11,795 bases of DNA from CAIKLP01 sp039798705. GTDB taxonomy: Bacteria; Bacteroidota; Bacteroidia; Sphingobacteriales; Sphingobacteriaceae. Position 1 is the stretch's first letter, and each line of letters opens with the position of its first letter. The stretch lies in assembly GCA_039798705.1 (NCBI GenBank), contig JBDKFN010000051.1, forward strand, positions 1 through 11,795. The letters run 5' to 3'. The notes below the pieces were generated by a model, which was not told the origin of the DNA, searched no databases, and saw nothing but the letters and a program-made list of their open reading frames with translations. Of the stretch, positions 7,346 to 11,795 are shown piece after piece. The position numbers and the translations under genes were made by a program.

Positions 7346-9412
7346 ATGACTCATTCAAATAAAAACCACTTCCGAAGAATCGCCCTCACTAAATATAGTT
7401 TAGTGGTTATTTGCGTAGCAATCATTGTTTCGGTCTTGCCAAAGGGAAGGACATTTAAATATGAATTTGATAAAGGCAAACCTTGGATGCATCAAGATTT
7501 AATTGCACCATTTGATTTCGCCATTGAAAAGACTGCGGAAGAAATTAATGCTGAGAAATATAAAATTAATAAATCAGCTGCGCCTTGTTATCAACTAGAT
7601 CAAAAAATAACAAATGAAATTAAAACACTTTTTGAAAAAGAGTTTTTGGTGCTTTGGAAACAAAAGTACTTGAACGAAAATTCAATTCAAAAGCAACAAT
7701 CATTAGCGATCGTTAAAGCTAAGTTGACATCTGTTTTGGATGTTGGTATTATTGGAAATGTAAATATCAAGAAAAAAAATGTAGATGAATTTTTCCTGAT
7801 GAAGGGAAATAATGCAACCTTATCTGAGCCTAATGTGCATTATACATTGGTTTCAGCTTATGAAATACTTCACCAACAAATTTCATCAATTAAGCAAATT
7901 GATACAGGAATTGTTTTTGCAGCATTGCAAAATACCTTAGCAGAAAATATTATTTATGATGAAGTCTTGACCCTAAAAATAAATAATCAAGCAATAAGTA
8001 ATATCAGTACATACGAAGGAATGGTAGGTAAAGGCGATTTGATTATTGAAAATAGTACCATGGTGGATGATGCAAAATTTAGAATATTAGCGTCTTTAAG
8101 AAATGAATATGACCGCCGTTTAGGTGTTTTAGGAAATAAGTATTTAGTAATTTTGGGTCAAACATTGCTAGTTTCTTTGATACTTACCTTGTTGATGGTT
8201 TTCTTATCAATGTTTAGAAAAGACATTTATGCCGATTTGCGTAAAATGTTTTTGATATTAAGTATTGTTACAGGAATGTTAGTGGTACTTTCTTGGTCGC
8301 TAAGATTGAATTTGCCATCTCTATATTTTATTCCTTATTGTATTGTACCCATTATCATTCGAGTAATATTTGATACAAGATTGGCACTATATATTCATTT
8401 ATTAGTGGTGGTTTTAGCTGGTTTCTTTGTGCCCAATGGATATGAATTTATATTCTTACAATTAACCGCAGGAATGGTGGCCATCAATAGTATTAAAAAC
8501 TTATTGAGGCGTTCACAGTTTTTAATTTCAGCGTTACTCATATACACAACATATGTAATAGGGTATATCGGTATTTCTATTATTCATGAAGGTTCATTTA
8601 TTCCAATTAACTGGGACCACTTATTGTGGTTTTTAGTAAGCGTAATTTTGTCATTAGTTGCTTATCCCGTTATTTATGCATTTGAAAAATTATTTGGCAT
8701 AACAACTGAAGTAACCTTAATGGAATACACTAACATCAATAATAAATTATTGAGGGAGCTTTCTTACAAAGCACCTGGCACTTTTCAACATTCCTTGCAA
8801 GTAGCAAATTTAGCTGAAGCAGCGATATTCAAAATTGGTGGAAATGCATTACTAGTTAGAGCAGGCGCGCTTTATCACGATATTGGGAAAATGGAATCTC
8901 CTGAGTATTTTATTGAAAATCAGCAGCGAGGAATTAACCCACATGATGAATTGGCTTATGAAGCGAGTGCTAAAATTATCATACGACACGTATATGCAGG
9001 AATTGAAATCGCGTCTAAAAATAGACTTCCTTCAGAGATCATTGATTTCATCCGAACGCATCATGGAAATACAAGAGTTGATTATTTTTATCAATCTTTC
9101 TTAAAAAATTATCCTGAAAAATCTATCAACGAAAACGTGTTTCGTTATCCAGGGCCTATACCATTCTCAAAGGAGCAGGCAGTGTTAATGCTAGCCGATA
9201 CAGTAGAAGCGGCATCAAGGAGCTTAAAAGAGCCTTCTGCGCAAACCATTAGCGACTTGGTGGAAAGGGTAATTGATTATAAAATAAATCAACAGCAATT
9301 CATCAATAGTGATATTTCCATTAAAGAAATTTATATCATAAAGCAATTATTCAAAGAAATGTTGATGAGTATGTATCACATTCGAATGGAATACCAAATC
9401 GAGCGTAATTAA
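7346..9412 (+). CDS. pgpH: 7TM-HD family phosphodiesterase, predicted cyclic di-AMP hydrolase (PgpH-like)
   Basis: Membrane-bound phosphodiesterase of the PgpH family, which in characterised Firmicutes hydrolyses the second messenger c-di-AMP to pApA and thereby affects osmotic and cell-wall homeostasis. The 688 residues show, in order, a short cytoplasmic N-terminus, one helix at about 16-33, a 7TMR-HDED extracytoplasmic domain at about 40-262, a block of roughly seven hydrophobic helices at about 265-450, and a cytoplasmic HD domain at about 470-688. The metal and catalytic residues are intact: His482 (GTFQHSLQVANLAEA), His511-Asp512 in YHDIGK, His548, His572-His573 in THHGN, and Asp618 in LADTVEAASRS. 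The FRYPGPIPFSKEQAV segment (599-613) is also typical of PgpH. No diadenylate cyclase gene lies in the window, so c-di-AMP as substrate rests on homology. Its TAA stop overlaps the stop of the convergent YihY-family gene by four bases. Confidence 0.92.
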   Translation: MTHSNKNHFRRIALTKYSLVVICVAIIVSVLPKGRTFKYEFDKGKPWMHQDLIAPFDFAIEKTAEEINAEKYKINKSAAPCYQLDQKITNEIKTLFEKEFLVLWKQKYLNENSIQKQQSLAIVKAKLTSVLDVGIIGNVNIKKKNVDEFFLMKGNNATLSEPNVHYTLVSAYEILHQQISSIKQIDTGIVFAALQNTLAENIIYDEVLTLKINNQAISNISTYEGMVGKGDLIIENSTMVDDAKFRILASLRNEYDRRLGVLGNKYLVILGQTLLVSLILTLLMVFLSMFRKDIYADLRKMFLILSIVTGMLVVLSWSLRLNLPSLYFIPYCIVPIIIRVIFDTRLALYIHLLVVVLAGFFVPNGYEFIFLQLTAGMVAINSIKNLLRRSQFLISALLIYTTYVIGYIGISIIHEGSFIPINWDHLLWFLVSVILSLVAYPVIYAFEKLFGITTEVTLMEYTNINNKLLRELSYKAPGTFQHSLQVANLAEAAIFKIGGNALLVRAGALYHDIGKMESPEYFIENQQRGINPHDELAYEASAKIIIRHVYAGIEIASKNRLPSEIIDFIRTHHGNTRVDYFYQSFLKNYPEKSINENVFRYPGPIPFSKEQAVLMLADTVEAASRSLKEPSAQTISDLVERVIDYKINQQQFINSDISIKEIYIIKQLFKEMLMSMYHIRMEYQIERN

Positions 9413-10371
9413 TTAGCGATTGATTTTAATCGGTTACCTTTTTTAGGTGGAGGTAAATTGCGCTTGATGATGTTGATACTGGCATTTAATTCAAATCCAA
9501 TTAATAAAATCATTGAATTAAGATAGAGCCAAATCATAATAACAATAAGGGTTCCAATAGAACCATACAACTTGTTATAGCTGCTGAAATTATTTACATA
9601 ATAAGCAAAGCCTAATGAAGTAATAATAGATAGTAGAGTAGCTAAAGTAGAACCTGCAGAAATAAATTTGAATTTCTTAGCTGTTGCTGGTCCAAAATAA
9701 TACAATGAAGAAATCACGCAAAAAAACAAGGTGATAATAATTACCCAATTCGTTCCTAATATTCCATAATAAGCAATTGGGCCTTTGATAATTCCTATGG
9801 CTTTCAATTTTCTTAAAATACTTTCCCCCGCAATAATTAATGCAACGCCGGCTACTAATAATAATGATAACCCAAAAGTTAAGTAAGTAGCAACCAGCCT
9901 TTGTTTCCATGGCTTTCGGGTTTCTAGTATTAAAGAAGCTTTGTTAAAGTTACGCATCAATGCCATAACACCATTCGTTGCAAAAAATAAGGCAGTAATA
10001 AAACCAAAAGACAATAAACTACCATTTTGATTTTCGATGATATCTGTGAGCGTAGATTGAATTGCTAGGAATGCATCTTTTGGAAGTACTTGTAGTAAAA
10101 TACTAAACATTTCCGCTTTGAAATTCTTTACAGGAATGTAGGGGATAAGAGTAAATAAAAAAATGGTTGCTGGAAAAATCGCTAATAAAAAACTATATGC
10201 CAATGATGATGACTTCGCATTCAATTGCTCTTTTCTTATTTCTTTAAAGAAAAATTGTAATACAGTAAATAGGGGAAGGCCATCAAATCCAATAGGAGTG
10301 ACCCTTTGACTCCAATCAACAATTTGTTGAAACCAATTAAAACGAAGTAAAAATTGATAGAGCCACTTCAT
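9409..10371 (-). CDS. YihY/BrkB family integral membrane protein
   Basis: Inner-membrane protein of 320 residues of the YihY/virulence factor BrkB family, once mislabelled as RNase BN; its biochemical role is not established. Six hydrophobic segments are visible at about 57-79, 119-139, 158-182, 204-226, 236-258 and 270-297, the usual number. Family hallmarks include a region around AKSSSLAYSFLLAIFPATI (52-70) and the C-terminal YGSIGTLIVIMIWLYLNSM with GFELNASI following (269-299). A basic tail closes the protein. The ATG start lies four bases after the stop of the thioesterase gene, so it is the third gene of the mltG operon. Its stop overlaps the stop of the convergent phosphodiesterase gene (9409-9412) and I find no good terminator hairpin there. 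Membership is secure; function is unknown. Confidence 0.93.
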   Translation of the reverse strand: MKWLYQFLLRFNWFQQIVDWSQRVTPIGFDGLPLFTVLQFFFKEIRKEQLNAKSSSLAYSFLLAIFPATIFLFTLIPYIPVKNFKAEMFSILLQVLPKDAFLAIQSTLTDIIENQNGSLLSFGFITALFFATNGVMALMRNFNKASLILETRKPWKQRLVATYLTFGLSLLLVAGVALIIAGESILRKLKAIGIIKGPIAYYGILGTNWVIIITLFFCVISSLYYFGPATAKKFKFISAGSTLATLLSIITSLGFAYYVNNFSSYNKLYGSIGTLIVIMIWLYLNSMILLIGFELNASINIIKRNLPPPKKGNRLKSIAN

Positions 10372-10375
10372 TTTC

Positions 10376-10783
10376 TTAGTTAAAATTAGCTATAATTTTA
10401 TTTAATAAAATATCTGGGCAATTACATGGTCTTTTGGTTTCCATGTTTACAAAAACCAAAGTAGTTTCCCCTAAATGAATTAATGCACCAGATTCATTTG
10501 TAACTTCATAATTAAACAAAATTCTAGTTTTGGGAATTTCTGAAATAATTACTTTAACAGTTAATAAGTCGTCATAAAATGCAGGTTTAATGTATTTGCA
10601 TTTCAATTCTAAAACCGGCATCATAATGCCAGATTCTTCCATGCCTTTATAGCTAAGTCCAATACTTCTTAGCATGTCAACCCTAGCAACTTCAAAATAG
10701 GAAGCGTAATTTCCGTAATAAACATAACCCATTTGGTCTGTTTCGGCGTATCTAACTCTTAATTTTGTTTCGAATGTATACAT
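10376..10783 (-). CDS. Hotdog-fold acyl-CoA thioesterase (YbgC/FadM, 4HBT type)
   Basis: Small cytoplasmic thioesterase of 135 residues, normal for the YbgC/4HBT family, which hydrolyses acyl-CoA or acyl-ACP thioesters. The N-terminal signature RYAETDQMGYVYYGNYASYF (11-30) holds the conserved Asp16, the expected catalytic carboxylate, and is followed by EVARVDMLRSIGLSY (31-45), the typical start of the central hotdog helix. The strands IMMPVLELKCKYIKPAFYDD (53-72) and ILFNYEV (88-94) follow the family pattern. Its ATG touches the TAG stop of mltG (TAGATG, no gap), and its own stop is four bases before the YihY-family gene, so translation is likely coupled through this operon. Unlike proteobacterial ybgC it is not next to tol-pal genes. 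The acyl substrate cannot be told from sequence. Confidence 0.93.
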   Translation of the reverse strand: MYTFETKLRVRYAETDQMGYVYYGNYASYFEVARVDMLRSIGLSYKGMEESGIMMPVLELKCKYIKPAFYDDLLTVKVIISEIPKTRILFNYEVTNESGALIHLGETTLVFVNMETKRPCNCPDILLNKIIANFN

Positions 10784-11794
10784 CTATTTTTTTATTCCTC
10801 TATTGTTTAATGCTTGTTGAAATTTTCTAGCATTCATTTCATGTTCAGTTACATTACTTGCAAAATTATGTAACCCAGAAAAATCTTCCTTAGCACAAAA
10901 GTAAATAAAATTGTGTTGTTCGAAATTTAAAACGGCATCTATTGCTGCCACAGAAGGCATGCAAATTGGACCCGGAGGCAAGCCTGGGTACTTATAGGTG
11001 TTATATGGAGAGTCTTTTTGGAGCAGTTTGCGTAATACTCTTTTTACACTAAAATCGCCATTTGCAAAAATAACGGTTGGGTCTGCTTCTAATTTAATGC
11101 CTCTATGCAGTCTATTCATATAAACTCCTGCAATTCTATTCATTTCTTTGTTGAAAAGGGCCTCTTGGTCCACAATTGAAGCTAAAATGCTTACTTCTAT
11201 TGGGCTTAAGCCAATTTTTTTGGCTTTATTTAAACGCTCTGCATCCCAAAACTTCAAATATTCTTTTTGCATTCTATCAAAGAATTTCTCTTTGGAAGTA
11301 TTCCAATATAATTCATAGGTATTTGGAATGAACATGCAAAAAATAGTTTCTTCGTCAAAACCATATTGCCTAACGAGGTCTATGCTATCAAGCATGTTTA
11401 AAAATGCCAATGAATCAATCTCAAAGTTTTTGCCAATGTAACCCGCAAAGTCTGTTTTAAGTCTAATGTTTTGAAATGTTAATTGAATGGGTTCCTGCTT
11501 ACCTGAACGCAATAACCTAACTAAATCAACATTGCTTAAACCTTTGGTGATTTTGTATTTTCCTGGTTTAATATTTTTAAAATGCATTTTACCCGCAACC
11601 CATTTAAACGATTCGGTATTGTTTAAAATGTGTTGGCTTTTAATTATCTCAACTAGGTCGTCGAGGCTACTCCCTGTTGGGATGTATAGGTAATTTTGAT
11701 CAAAATTCTTGTTGATATTATTTTTAAATAATTTCAAAGAAAAATTAGTGGCTGTACCTAAAATTCCAATAAATAAAATGATTAAAAAGATATA
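10784..11794 (-). CDS. mltG: Endolytic peptidoglycan transglycosylase MltG (YceG-like), 5' end cut by window edge
   Basis: Inner-membrane lytic transglycosylase that cleaves nascent glycan strands and is thought to set their length. Counting from the TTG at 11737, the features are a LysM-like region about 15-80 (YLYIPTGSSLDDLVEII onward), FIPNTYELYW at 136-145, the catalytic-region EVSILASIVDQEA with Glu192 as the expected catalytic residue (181-193), LEADPTVIFA at 216-225, SPYNTYKYPGLPPGPICMPS at 243-262, and the closing GLHNFASNVTEHE at 288-300. The TTG at 11737 is not the true start: the frame stays open to the window edge and upstream reads YIFLIILFIGILGTATNFSL, a hydrophobic anchor expected at the N-terminus of MltG. 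The real start is therefore to the right of the window. It is the first visible gene of an operon with the thioesterase and YihY-family genes and ends in TAG immediately before the next ATG. Confidence 0.95.
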   Translation of the reverse strand, partial: YIFLIILFIGILGTATNFSLKLFKNNINKNFDQNYLYIPTGSSLDDLVEIIKSQHILNNTESFKWVAGKMHFKNIKPGKYKITKGLSNVDLVRLLRSGKQEPIQLTFQNIRLKTDFAGYIGKNFEIDSLAFLNMLDSIDLVRQYGFDEETIFCMFIPNTYELYWNTSKEKFFDRMQKEYLKFWDAERLNKAKKIGLSPIEVSILASIVDQEALFNKEMNRIAGVYMNRLHRGIKLEADPTVIFANGDFSVKRVLRKLLQKDSPYNTYKYPGLPPGPICMPSVAAIDAVLNFEQHNFIYFCAKEDFSGLHNFASNVTEHEMNARKFQQALNNRGIKK

Positions 11795-11795
11795 A

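Noticed and set aside
8883..9104. Open frame of 73 codons on the + strand
   Set aside because: It is a second frame inside the HD domain of the phosphodiesterase gene, with no independent support.
9417..9432. Possible hairpin CGATT/AATCG near the convergent stops
   Set aside because: A five-base AT-rich stem with no following T tract is too weak to be called a terminator.
9409..10371. Ribonuclease BN annotation for the YihY-family protein
   Set aside because: That name is an old misannotation of this membrane family; no nuclease motif is present.
11735..11737. TTG as start of mltG
   Set aside because: The frame continues to the right edge and encodes the expected N-terminal membrane anchor; the apparent start results from truncation.
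1..11795. Search for a novel defence, mobile or biosynthetic system
   Set aside because: All nine genes fit metabolic, transport or envelope roles or are single unknowns; there are no integrases, transposases, CRISPR repeats, toxin-antitoxin pairs or large biosynthetic enzymes.

Overview
The window is AT-rich chromosomal DNA from a member of the Bacteroidota. Supporting signs are that most stop codons are TAA, starts lack clear Shine-Dalgarno sequences, and two intergenic regions hold elements resembling the Bacteroidota promoter (TTG and TAnnTTTG). The gene set is also typical: a PgpH-type 7TM-HD protein, a DPP4-like S9 peptidase and a Bacteroidota-type peptide symporter. A low-GC Chitinophagaceae-like genus is a guess from gene style; nothing here fixes the genus. 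There are nine protein genes and no RNA genes, mobile elements, CRISPR arrays or long repeats. No intergenic gap exceeds about 100 bases.

Left part (1-5983): a proton-coupled oligopeptide transporter (POT) gene on the + strand enters from the left edge and ends at a palindromic terminator. This terminator also ends a three-gene minus-strand operon read from 5983 to 1700: a secreted protein of unknown function, a secreted dipeptidyl peptidase IV, and an MFS transporter of the MJ1317-like type that appears to start at TTG. The peptidase would release dipeptides outside the cytoplasm, and the POT transporter could import them. That is a plausible functional link, although the two genes are on opposite strands.

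Middle (6014-9412): a single-gene unit for an acetoacetyl-CoA thiolase on the minus strand has its own hairpin terminator. It is divergent from a + strand gene for a membrane-anchored HD-domain phosphodiesterase of the PgpH family, predicted to degrade cyclic di-AMP. The roughly 100-base gap between them should hold both promoters.

Right part (9409-11795): a tightly packed minus-strand operon runs mltG (peptidoglycan endolytic transglycosylase, cut by the right edge), then a YbgC/FadM-type hotdog thioesterase, then a YihY/BrkB-family membrane protein. Its last gene converges on the phosphodiesterase gene with overlapping stop codons.

Two genes are cut by the window edges. In both, the first start-like codon inside the window is not the true start: the POT family motif and the MltG membrane anchor both continue in frame to the edge. 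I see mostly ordinary housekeeping and nutrient-uptake genes and no convincing undescribed system. The best items for follow-up are the unknown secreted protein paired with DPP4, the TTG start of the MFS gene, and a possible promoter overlapping a terminator.
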